NCBI GenBank assembly: GCA_019118985.1
Contig: DWXX01000130.1
Coordinates: 1-5,676, forward strand
Direction of reading: 5' to 3'
Source: Candidatus Faecalibacterium faecipullorum
GTDB lineage: Bacteria; Bacillota; Clostridia; Oscillospirales; Ruminococcaceae
DNA: 5,676 bases
Part shown: piece by piece, positions 1 through 5,476 of the stretch
How the letters are laid out: each line of letters begins with the position of its first letter
Position numbering within the stretch: the stretch's first letter is position 1
The notes under the pieces: model-generated
The model's input: the letters and a program-made list of their open reading frames with translations, nothing else
Told to the model about the DNA's origin: nothing
The model's database searches: none
Translations under genes and position numbers: made by a program

Positions 1-847
1 TGTCATTGATTTCTGTCATACTGTTAAGTACCTCCTCAATAATAGACGATGGCGTTGAAGCCCCTGCTGTCACGCCCGCCGTCCTCACATCTGCAAACCA
101 CTCGGGCTGAAGCTCGCTTGCTGTTTCAACCAAAACGGCCCGCGTATGTTTTGCGGCGACTGCGACTAGCTTTTGGGTATTGGAAGAATGATGACCGCCA
201 ATCACGACCACAAGGTCGCACTGCCGGCTGAGGTCTTCCGCTTCCTGCTGCCTCGCCCACGTCGCATTACATATTGTATCAAAAATTTCGGCGTTTGTAT
301 AGGCTTTTTTCAGAAACTCCGAACATTCTTGCCATTTTGTTGCCTGGAAAGTGGTCTGCGCCACCGCGAAAATCCGCTTATTGGGACTTTCCGGCCCCTT
401 CCAGGCTTTCAGCTGGTCCAAATCGGCAAAGACAAAGGACTCCCCCCGGGTATGCCCGACGATCCCCTGCACCTCCGGGTGGGCGGCGTCCCCCGCCACG
501 GCGAGGCAGGCGCCCTCTTCTTCCGCCCGCCGGGCAATGGCGTGGATCTTGGCCACAAAGGGGCAGGTGGCGTCCTGCCAGGGGATGTTGCGGGCCGCCA
601 GCTCGTCGTAGACCGACTGCGGCACGCCGTGGCTGCGGATGACCACCTTGCAGCCGGGGGGCACATCGGCGGGGCTGCCCGCCACGCAGGCGCCCTTTGC
701 CGCCAGCTCCGCCACCACCTGGGGGTTGTGGATCAGCGGGCCGAGGGTAGCCGCCTTCTCCCCCGCGTCCAGCAGGCGGCGGGTCAGCTGGACAGCCCGG
801 TCCACCCCGAAGCAGAAGCCGGCGGTTTTGGCCAAACGTATCTCCAT
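1..847 (-). CDS. ispH: 4-hydroxy-3-methylbut-2-enyl diphosphate reductase (IspH), 3' end outside window, probably fused to ribosomal protein S1
   Basis: IspH is the [4Fe-4S] enzyme of the last MEP-pathway step, reducing HMBPP to IPP and DMAPP in the cytoplasm. I translated 282 residues with no stop before the window edge. The three cluster cysteines are visible: C12 (GFCFGV), C95 (ATCPFV) and C193 (ICNATWARQ). Substrate-site residues are H40 (GPLIHNP), H73 (RSHGV), H123 and acid E125 (HPEVQG), T165-T166 (QTTF), S221-S222-N223 (GGHHSSNT) and S264 (GASTP). The ATG at 847 follows AAGGAGG (852-858) with a 4-nt spacer. All of the IspH fold is present by about residue 275, yet the frame stays open through a linker starting MTEIND. 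In Clostridia this is typical of IspH-S1 fusions; S1 itself is off-window, so the fusion is inferred. Last visible gene of the flavoprotein-cmk-plsC operon. Base composition shifts sharply within the gene (GC-rich first half, near 50% second half). Confidence 0.96.
   Translation of the reverse strand, partial: MEIRLAKTAGFCFGVDRAVQLTRRLLDAGEKAATLGPLIHNPQVVAELAAKGACVAGSPADVPPGCKVVIRSHGVPQSVYDELAARNIPWQDATCPFVAKIHAIARRAEEEGACLAVAGDAAHPEVQGIVGHTRGESFVFADLDQLKAWKGPESPNKRIFAVAQTTFQATKWQECSEFLKKAYTNAEIFDTICNATWARQQEAEDLSRQCDLVVVIGGHHSSNTQKLVAVAAKHTRAVLVETASELQPEWFADVRTAGVTAGASTPSSIIEEVLNSMTEIND
31..37 (-). promoter_or_regulatory. Possible internal ribosome binding site at the IspH/S1 junction
   Basis: On the minus strand GAGGAGG lies 11 nt before an in-frame ATG (17-19, residue M277), exactly where the IspH fold ends and the downstream domain should begin. 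It could allow separate initiation of the S1 part. The same bases also encode the common I-E-E-V helix of IspH, so the match may be coincidental. Confidence 0.3.
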
Positions 848-893
848 AGGGCCTCCTTCACACATGCATTCAGTATGCGCGCCGGCGCCCGGT

Positions 894-1535
894 TTATGCA
901 CAGGCGGCGGTGCCGAAGCCGTACCGCTGCCCGATGTCGATCCACGCGGCGGTCAGCGCCTGCTTGTTGGCCTTCAGCTTCTTGATGTCGCGGCGGCCCT
1001 CCATGGCGAACTGCTCGGCCGGCATCGGCTCGCCAAAGACCACCCGCACCCGGCAGAACAGCTTCATCCGGCCGTCGGGGGTGTCGTACAGCACCCGGCA
1101 GGGGATGACGTCGGTGCCGGCCCCCGCCGCCACCACGAACAGGCCGCTCTTGGGGGTCAGCAGCTTGCCCTCTTTTTCGCGGGTGCCCTCGGGGAAGAGC
1201 AGCAGCCCCCGCCCGTTCCGGCATTCCTCGATGGTCTTGTTCATGGTCTCCATCTCGTCTTTGGTGCCCCGCACCTGCACGCAGCCGCACTGTTTGAGGA
1301 ACCATGTGAGCAGGGGGTTGATCTCAAACAGCTCTTTCTTGGCAAAGACCACCATCCGCTTGCCCCAGAACCGCGCGATGGCGATGAACACCGGGTCGAT
1401 GGCCGAGATGTGGGTGGGCGCCAGGATGAAGCCGGCGGTCTGGATCTTCTTCAAGTTCTCCCGCCCGATGACCTGGATGCGGAACACGATATGCCAGACC
1501 AGCCACGCGCCGGTCAAAATCACAGGATACAGCAT
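894..1535 (-). CDS. plsC: 1-acyl-sn-glycerol-3-phosphate acyltransferase (PlsC family)
   Basis: Predicted to acylate the sn-2 position of lysophosphatidic acid to give phosphatidic acid at the inner face of the membrane. The protein has 213 residues, usual for small Firmicutes PlsC proteins. A hydrophobic N-terminal segment (about 2-18) probably anchors it. The catalytic H-x4-D motif is H42-D47 (PTHISAIDP), the G-3-P binding motif FPEGTR is at 114-119, and basic residues follow. I chose the ATG at 1533-1535 because GGAGGG (1544-1549) lies 8 nt before it; an in-frame ATG 18 bases earlier overlaps the end of cmk and has no such site. Only one base separates the cmk stop from this ATG, so translational coupling is likely. 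A 46-nt spacer leads to ispH. The exact acyl-acceptor specificity cannot be read from sequence. Confidence 0.93.
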   Translation of the reverse strand: MLYPVILTGAWLVWHIVFRIQVIGRENLKKIQTAGFILAPTHISAIDPVFIAIARFWGKRMVVFAKKELFEINPLLTWFLKQCGCVQVRGTKDEMETMNKTIEECRNGRGLLLFPEGTREKEGKLLTPKSGLFVVAAGAGTDVIPCRVLYDTPDGRMKLFCRVRVVFGEPMPAEQFAMEGRRDIKKLKANKQALTAAWIDIGQRYGFGTAACA

Positions 1536-1536
1536 C

Positions 1537-2208
1537 TCACAAGCCCTCCACACGTTTTTGGATGATCTCTTTCATGGCCGCGAGGCTCTGCTCAAAGTCC
1601 AGCGCCGAGGTGTCCAGCAGCACCGCGTCCTCGGCTTGGCGCAGCGGCGCGGCGGCGCGGCCGGCGTCCTGCTCGTCCCGCTGTTTGACGTCGGCCAGCA
1701 CTTCCTCATAGCTCTCGGGGCGGCCGGCGGCCTGGTATTCCAGCCAGCGGCGGCGGGCCCGCGCCTCGCTGCTCGCCGTCAGGAAGATCTTGACGGTGGC
1801 GTGCGGCAGGATGACGGTGCCGATGTCCCGGCCGTCCATCAGGACGTTGCCGGTGCGGGCTGTCTCGCGCTGCAGCTCCAGCAGGAAAGCCCGGACGTCG
1901 GGGTTCGCCCCCACCGCCGAGGCCGCCATCCCCACCTGCTCGGTTCGGATCAGCCCGCTGACGTCCTCGTCGTTCAGATAGATGTGCTGCGCCCCGTCCA
2001 CCACGGCCAGCCGCAGCCGGATGCCGGGCAGCAGGGCGGTCACCGCCGCCCGGTCGGCGGGGTCTGCCCCTGCCCGCAGGGCGTAGAGCCCCACCGCCCG
2101 GTACATGGCGCCGGTGTCCACATAGATGTAGCCCAGGTCCCGCGCCAGACGTTTGGCGAGGCTGGATTTGCCCGCCCCGGCGGGGCCGTCGATCGCAACC
2201 GAAATCAT
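1537..2208 (-). CDS. cmk: (d)CMP kinase (cytidylate kinase)
   Basis: Transfers phosphate from ATP to CMP or dCMP in the cytoplasm, recycling CMP released by phospholipid synthesis and RNA turnover. The protein has 223 residues, typical of bacterial Cmk. Visible motifs in order are the Walker A loop (GPAGAGKS, residues 8-15), DTGAMYR (31-37), the NMP-binding insert with IRTEQVG and A-S-x-V-G-x-N-P (87-103), MDGRDIGT (124-131), a lid region with RARRR, then RDEQD and an A-P-L segment, and the C-terminal D-A-x-x-L-D-T. The ATG at 2208 has GGGAG 8 nt upstream; longer in-frame starts would run back into the flavoprotein gene and lack family similarity. It follows the flavoprotein gene by 64 nt and precedes plsC by one base. 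The neighbouring acyltransferase fits, since CDP-lipid reactions release CMP. Confidence 0.97.
   Translation of the reverse strand: MISVAIDGPAGAGKSSLAKRLARDLGYIYVDTGAMYRAVGLYALRAGADPADRAAVTALLPGIRLRLAVVDGAQHIYLNDEDVSGLIRTEQVGMAASAVGANPDVRAFLLELQRETARTGNVLMDGRDIGTVILPHATVKIFLTASSEARARRRWLEYQAAGRPESYEEVLADVKQRDEQDAGRAAAPLRQAEDAVLLDTSALDFEQSLAAMKEIIQKRVEGL
1544..1549 (-). promoter_or_regulatory. Ribosome binding site of plsC, inside the end of cmk
   Basis: GGAGGG on the minus strand, 8 nt before the ATG at 1535 and embedded in the last codons of cmk. It decides the plsC start in favour of the shorter reading and fits re-initiation after cmk termination. Confidence 0.75.
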
Positions 2209-2272
2209 ATACGCATCTCCCTTTGGCAGAGGGACGGTGCCGCCCGGCTGCCCGATTTTTAGTTTGCCCTCT

Positions 2273-3538
2273 TTACAGATGGGCCGCAAAGGCCTGCGCG
2301 GTGCAGAAGGCGATCTGCAGGTTGTAGCCGCCGGTATAGGCGTCCACATCCAGCACCTCCCCTGCGAAATAGAGGCCGGCGGCCTTTTTGCTCTCCATGG
2401 TGCGGGGATCCACCTCCCGCACCGACACCCCGCCCGACGTGATGACGGCATGGGCCAGGTCGCCCCGCCCGTCGATGGGCACGGCCCAGTGCTTGCACAG
2501 CCGGACCAGCTCCCGCTTTTGCTCCCGGGTGATCTGGTTGGCGCGGGTGGCGGGGTCGATGCCCCACCGCGCCACCATCACCGGCTGCATGCTGGCCGGC
2601 AGCAGCTTGACAAGGGCCCCCTGCGCCGCGTGATTGGCCAGCAGGGCAAAGTCCCGGGTGATGCGGTCGTACAGCTGCTCGTCGCTGAGGGCGGGTTTCA
2701 GGTCGATCTCAACGCGGTAGCGGTGCTTCTTCATATCCCCCAGATGGCTCGACGCGCTGAGGGTCAGCGGCCCGCTGATCCCGAAGTGGGTGAACAGCAT
2801 CTCCCCCTGCTCGTCCCAGACCGCTTTTTCATCCTCGAACAGGGTCAGCTTGACGTTTTTCAGGGCCAGGCCCATCATCTTTTTGCAGTCCGGGTCGTGG
2901 GAGACCAGGGACACCAGGCTCGGCACCGGCTCGACGATGGTGTGCCCCGCCTGCCTTGCCAGCTTGTAGCCGTCCCCGGTCGACCCGGTAACGGGGTAAC
3001 TCAGCCCCCCGGTGGCCACCAGGACGCAGTCCGCCTCGTACCGCCGGCCCGACCTCCCCTCGACGCCGGTACAGCGCAGGGCGGGGCCTTTTTTCTTTTT
3101 GCCCTCCTTGCCGCCTTCCTCCTGCGGCAGGGGCTCGAGCAGCAGCTTTGCCCCGCCGTCATGGACAAGGCGGGCGGGGGCGGCATAGTCCAGCAGGGCG
3201 GCGCGGACCTCGGCGGCTTTGTCCGACACCGGGAAGACCCGGCGCCCGCGCTCCACCTTCAGCGCCACCCCCAGCGACTCGAACAGCCGCATGGTCTTTT
3301 CGGGCGGGAAGGCGTAGAGGGAGGAGTACAAAAACCGCGGGTTGGTGCGGACATGGCGGAGGAATTCCTCCTCGCCGCAGGCGTTGGTCAGGTTGCAGCG
3401 GCCCTTGCCGGTGACCAGGATCTTCTGCGCCGGCTTGTCGGTATGCTCCAGCACTGTGACGTCGTGCCCGCCGGCTGCGGCGGCGCCCGCGGCCATCAGA
3501 CCGGCGGCCCCCGCCCCCACGATCACTATCCGGGCCAT
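2273..3538 (-). CDS. NAD(P)/FAD-dependent oxidoreductase, HI0933/YhiN/BaiN family
   Basis: A flavoprotein of the HI0933-like family; one member, BaiN, has been linked to bile-acid reduction, but most have no proven substrate, so I give no symbol. The 421 residues cover the full family length. Visible are the N-terminal dinucleotide-binding G-x-G-A-A-G (8-13), K39-I-L-V-T-G-K-G-R-C-N-L-T-N (39-52), VFPVSDKA (101-108), ATGGLSYPVTGSTGDGY (175-191), LKNVKL (226-231), GEMLFTHFGISGP (245-257), DLKPALSDEQL (279-289), TSGGVSV (367-373), TMESK (380-384) and the C-terminal FAD motif GEVLDVDAYTGGYNLQIA (393-410). A lysine/glycine-rich stretch at 141-151 looks like a surface-loop insertion. The ATG at 3538 has AAAGGAGG (3546-3553) 7 nt upstream. 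First gene of the operon with cmk, plsC and ispH, about 40 nt below a recognisable promoter. Its metabolic link to those genes is unknown. Confidence 0.94.
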   Translation of the reverse strand: MARIVIVGAGAAGLMAAGAAAAGGHDVTVLEHTDKPAQKILVTGKGRCNLTNACGEEEFLRHVRTNPRFLYSSLYAFPPEKTMRLFESLGVALKVERGRRVFPVSDKAAEVRAALLDYAAPARLVHDGGAKLLLEPLPQEEGGKEGKKKKGPALRCTGVEGRSGRRYEADCVLVATGGLSYPVTGSTGDGYKLARQAGHTIVEPVPSLVSLVSHDPDCKKMMGLALKNVKLTLFEDEKAVWDEQGEMLFTHFGISGPLTLSASSHLGDMKKHRYRVEIDLKPALSDEQLYDRITRDFALLANHAAQGALVKLLPASMQPVMVARWGIDPATRANQITREQKRELVRLCKHWAVPIDGRGDLAHAVITSGGVSVREVDPRTMESKKAAGLYFAGEVLDVDAYTGGYNLQIAFCTAQAFAAHL

Positions 3539-3578
3539 GCAGCCGCCTCCTTTGTTTCGTCAGATTCCGTACTTTTTA

Positions 3579-3607
3579 ATAATACCAGAATCCCGCCGCA
3601 AAAGCAA
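3579..3607 (-). promoter_or_regulatory. Sigma-A-like promoter of the flavoprotein-cmk-plsC-ispH operon
   Basis: On the minus strand a -35 box TTGCTT (3602-3607) and a -10 box TATTAT (3579-3584) are separated by exactly 17 bases. Transcription should start near 3572, giving a leader of about 34 nt that ends in a strong AAAGGAGG site. The promoter sits directly after two terminators of the upstream gene, which supports an independent unit starting here. The -35 box is a modest match; the -10 box differs from consensus at one base. Confidence 0.65.
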
Positions 3608-3612
3608 TCGCC

Positions 3613-3633
3613 AAAAAACCGGGAACACCCGGT
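3613..3633 (-). terminator. Second, distal intrinsic terminator of the M23 gene
   Basis: Read on the minus strand: a 6-bp stem (ACCGGG / CCCGGT, 3618-3623 with 3628-3633), a 4-base loop, then a run of six T (3613-3618 complement). It lies about 10 bases beyond the stronger terminator and just before the next promoter, so it looks like a back-up. Confidence 0.65.
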
Positions 3634-3643
3634 CCCCGGCAGC

Positions 3644-3675
3644 AAAAACGGCAGACGCCGCAGCGCCTGCCGTCT
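3644..3675 (-). terminator. Primary intrinsic terminator of the M23 gene
   Basis: On the minus strand an 11-bp stem (ACGGCAGGCGC with GCGTCTGCCGT, one G-T pair; 3648-3658 with 3663-3673) with a 4-base loop, followed by five T. It begins about 10 bases after the TGA of the M23 gene at 3686, the classic spacing of a rho-independent terminator. Confidence 0.9.
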
Positions 3676-3685
3676 GTCTGACCCG

Positions 3686-4483
3686 TCAGCTGCCGATCAG
3701 CTTGACCGGGTCGAGGTATTTGTCCCCGTCCAGCACTTCCAGATGGATATGGGGGTCGAGGGCGCTCTCCCCGGTGATGGCGCCGGCGGCGCCCAGCTTC
3801 TGCCCGGCGGTCACCGTGTCGCCCTCCTGCACGGCGGGGTCCTCCAGCGCCGACAGCCGCCACAGACGTCCCTCGGCGTCCCGGATGGCGGCCACCATCC
3901 CCCAGTTGCCCTCGGCGGCCAGGCTCTCGACCGTGCCGCTCACCGGCGCAAAGACCTCTTCGCCCGGCTTGCAGGCGTAGTCCACGCCGTTGTGGGTGCG
4001 CCAGTCGCCCAACGTCTCGTTATAGACCAGTTCGTCCCCACTCCAGACTGCCAGCACCTGCCCAGAGACAGGCCGCCAGTACCCCGAGCCGGCTGATGCG
4101 CTGGCAGCGGGCGATTCGGTTTGCAGCTCGGACGGCTCGGAGACAGAACCAGACCCAGACGCCGCACCAGACGACCCGCTGCCAGAAGAGCGCTCTGCCG
4201 AGCTGCTCTCGGGCACGTCCTTCACCGGCTGTGCCGCGTCGGCTGCGTCCTGCTGCCATAGCTGTTCCTCCGTATCGGGTGTGTCGGGCATGACGCCCTC
4301 ATCGATGCCGGGGTAAGTCTCCTCCCCGGTGATGGACCGGCCCGGGTCCTCGCCCAGGTCCTTGGCCATCTGGTCGCGTACCGTCCGCACCGCCCACACG
4401 CCGACGGCAGCGGCCGCCGCCACGCAGGCCAGCAGGGCCAGCGCAAAGCCCCTGCCCCGCAGAAAATTTCTGATGTGCTCCAT
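3686..4483 (-). CDS. Membrane-anchored M23 (LytM/SpoIIQ-like) peptidase-domain protein
   Basis: The protein has 265 residues: a short basic N-terminus, one transmembrane helix (about 12-32), a long acidic then Ser/Gly-rich linker (about 40-130), and a C-terminal M23 domain (about 134-262) expected outside the membrane. M23 proteins cut peptide cross-bridges of peptidoglycan or act as scaffolds. The H-x3-D motif is H164-D168 (WRTHNGVD) and H-x-H is H245-H247 (DPHIHLEV), so all three zinc ligands are present. The usual Y-x-H-L histidine seems replaced by A212 (LSAL), which may reduce or abolish catalysis. One-helix architecture, length and the W-R-T-H-x-G-V-D block resemble SpoIIQ, the forespore channel protein, but no sporulation neighbour is seen; a general cell-wall role is equally possible. 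The ATG at 4483 has AAGGAG (4494-4499) 10 nt upstream. I could not identify a clear promoter for it in the divergent intergenic region. Confidence 0.88.
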   Translation of the reverse strand: MEHIRNFLRGRGFALALLACVAAAAAVGVWAVRTVRDQMAKDLGEDPGRSITGEETYPGIDEGVMPDTPDTEEQLWQQDAADAAQPVKDVPESSSAERSSGSGSSGAASGSGSVSEPSELQTESPAASASAGSGYWRPVSGQVLAVWSGDELVYNETLGDWRTHNGVDYACKPGEEVFAPVSGTVESLAAEGNWGMVAAIRDAEGRLWRLSALEDPAVQEGDTVTAGQKLGAAGAITGESALDPHIHLEVLDGDKYLDPVKLIGS

Positions 4484-4579
4484 GCTTTTGATTCTCCTTC
4501 GGTTTCAACCTGTGTACGGGTGTTGCCCTTAGTTTGAGACACTCCGCGCCGGAATATTCGCCCGGGAGCAAAAAAGCGC

Positions 4580-4607
4580 TTGACTTTCATTTTATTTATG
4601 TTATACT
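4580..4607 (+). promoter_or_regulatory. Strong extended -10 promoter of the DUF2089/membrane-protein cassette
   Basis: TTGACT (4580-4585) and TATACT (4602-4607) are separated by 16 bases, with a TGn extension directly before the -10 box. The start should be near 4614, giving a leader of about 30 nt. The AT-rich block stands out from its GC-rich surroundings. An 8-bp palindrome AAGCGCTT (4574-4581) touches the -35 box and a short inverted repeat AGTT-A-AACT (4614-4622) sits at the likely start; either could be an operator, but both are short. Confidence 0.8.
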
Positions 4608-4628
4608 CAATATAGTTAAACTCTAAAT

Positions 4629-4634
4629 AAAAGG
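4629..4634 (+). promoter_or_regulatory. Ribosome binding site deciding the DUF2089 start
   Basis: AAAAGG ends directly against the ATG at 4635, which is too close for that start, but lies 9 nt before the in-frame ATG at 4644. This favours the 98-residue protein. Confidence 0.6.
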
Positions 4635-4643
4635 ATGCTTGCA

Positions 4644-4940
4644 ATGGATATTGATAAAATTCCGCCGTGGTTCCTCGCGCTAGAGCCGGAAGACGCAGCT
4701 TTCATCAAGAATTTCGTTCTGCGCTCAGGGTCGTTAAAAGAGATCGCCAAACTGTACGAGGTCTCTTACCCCACCGTACGGCTGCGCCTGGACAAACTGA
4801 TCCAGAAAATTGAATTGAACGACCGCAAGGAGGAAGAACCTTTCCCCGCCTTCATCAAAGGGCTGGCAGTCGATTCGCGCATCGACCTTGAAACCGCAAA
4901 ACTAATCATTGACAAGTACAAACAGGAAAAAACGAGATAG
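4644..4940 (+). CDS. DUF2089 family helix-turn-helix protein (short form)
   Basis: A 98-residue protein matching the conserved core of DUF2089 by eye: P8-W9 then L-x-L-E-P-E-D, F-I-K-x-F-V-L, and the helix-turn-helix-like S-G-S-L-K-E-I-A-K (28-36) followed by V-S-Y-P-T-V-R-x-R-L-D-K-L-I (40-53). This is probably a small DNA-binding regulator; no target is known for the family as far as I recall. Longer family members carry an N-terminal zinc-ribbon with paired cysteines; this protein has no cysteine, so it is a short form. The C-terminal 40 residues are charged and predicted helical, perhaps for dimerisation. The ATG at 4644 is preferred on ribosome-site spacing; the upstream ATG at 4635 would add three residues. 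It is transcribed divergently from the M23 gene and is followed after 13 nt by a small membrane protein, with which it very likely shares an mRNA. Autoregulation is plausible but unproven. Confidence 0.85.
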   Translation: MDIDKIPPWFLALEPEDAAFIKNFVLRSGSLKEIAKLYEVSYPTVRLRLDKLIQKIELNDRKEEEPFPAFIKGLAVDSRIDLETAKLIIDKYKQEKTR

Positions 4941-4947
4941 AAAGGAG
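4941..4947 (+). promoter_or_regulatory. Ribosome binding site of the small membrane protein
   Basis: AAAGGAG begins one base after the DUF2089 stop and lies 6 nt before the ATG at 4954. It rules out the earlier in-frame ATG at 4909, which lies inside the DUF2089 gene. Confidence 0.8.
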
Positions 4948-4953
4948 CATTTT

Positions 4954-5229
4954 ATGAGCGGACTGCTTTCCATTCTGGTCACCGCCGTCATCCTGGGGGC
5001 CCAGTATTCGTTTGGACAGCGCAGAAAGAAGCTGCTCGGCTGCATCATCCCCGCCTGCATGGCGGCGTTGTTCATCGTCATGAGCGTTATGGACCGGACG
5101 ACGGAATATGTCTTTACCGGGCTTGCCTGTGTCGCGTGCATCAGCGCCGCGTGGGGCATCGGGGCTTCCAAGGCCAGTCAGCGCGAAAAGGCCGAACTGG
5201 ACAAAATGAAAGCCAAAGACCTCGAATAA
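4954..5229 (+). CDS. Small three-pass membrane protein of unknown function, partner of the DUF2089 gene
   Basis: I do not recognise a family for this 91-residue protein. Three hydrophobic segments are evident: about residues 2-20, 28-46 (C-I-I-P-A-C stretch) and 52-70 (V-F-T-G-L-A-C-V-A-C). A basic loop Q-R-R-K-K follows the first segment, and the positive-inside rule would put it in the cytoplasm. The last 20 residues (A-S-Q-R-E-K-A-E-L-D-K-M-K) are highly charged and probably form a helix. Cysteines occur only in the second and third membrane segments. The start at 4954 is fixed by AAAGGAG. Gene order suggests that the upstream DUF2089 protein regulates, or is regulated with, this protein, a layout recalling small envelope-stress modules; that is inference only. 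A hairpin begins 9 bases after the stop. Confidence 0.85.
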   Translation: MSGLLSILVTAVILGAQYSFGQRRKKLLGCIIPACMAALFIVMSVMDRTTEYVFTGLACVACISAAWGIGASKASQREKAELDKMKAKDLE

Positions 5230-5238
5230 CTTTGCCAA

Positions 5239-5295
5239 AACCGGCGTTGTTTTTCCCAGAGCATGAGCGCCTGCCCGCTGAAAACAACGCCGGTT
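5239..5295 (+). terminator. Long perfect inverted repeat, probable terminator or barrier after the plus-strand cassette
   Basis: Two perfect 15-base arms (AACCGGCGTTGTTTT at 5239-5253, its reverse complement at 5281-5295) enclose a 27-base loop that can itself form a small 4-bp stem (5266-5269 with 5276-5279). It starts 9 bases after the membrane-protein stop. The base following the stem is A and the T-tract is poor on both strands, so it is not a textbook intrinsic terminator; it may protect the mRNA 3' end or pause polymerase. Confidence 0.55.
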
Positions 5296-5313
5296 ATTTG
5301 TATGCAGCAAAAC

Positions 5314-5349
5314 AGAAAACCCTCAAGGCCAAAGCCCTGAGGGTTTTCT
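5314..5349. terminator. Bidirectional intrinsic terminator between the rRNA operon and the DUF2089 cassette
   Basis: Perfect 12-base arms AGAAAACCCTCA (5314-5325) and TGAGGGTTTTCT (5338-5349), with the stem continuing inward through GGC/GCC after one mismatch to a 4-base loop. Flanking A-rich and T-rich runs give a U-tract in both directions. On the minus strand it follows the 5S rRNA by about 9 bases, the expected place for the rRNA operon terminator; on the plus strand it would stop read-through from the membrane-protein gene. Confidence 0.85.
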
Positions 5350-5358
5350 ATTGAGAGA

Positions 5359-5476
<118 letters not shown>

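Noticed and set aside
848..893. Possible structure in the plsC-ispH spacer
   Set aside because: Only short GC-rich and 4-bp (GCAT/ATGC) pairings with no T-tract; it looks like an ordinary intra-operon spacer.
639..1565. 308-codon open frame on the plus strand
   Set aside because: Crosses ispH and plsC in antisense; no motif or plausible ribosome site.
910..2262. 450-codon open frame on the plus strand opposite plsC and cmk
   Set aside because: Antisense shadow of two well-supported genes, with no family motif.
3085..3105. Possible programmed frameshift at A-rich runs in the flavoprotein gene
   Set aside because: The in-frame heptamers would be C-AAA-AAG and G-AAA-AAA, not the X-XXY-YYZ pattern, and the protein continues correctly in the zero frame to its C-terminal FAD motif.
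2153..4096. 647-codon open frame on the plus strand
   Set aside because: It lies antisense to cmk, the flavoprotein and the M23 gene, all with clear family motifs and ribosome sites. Its translation is low-complexity and Gly/Pro/Arg/His-rich, typical of the empty strand of GC-rich genes.
4552..4559. GAATATTC palindrome upstream of the M23 gene
   Set aside because: Only 8 bases with no extension and no fit to a promoter; chance occurrence is likely.
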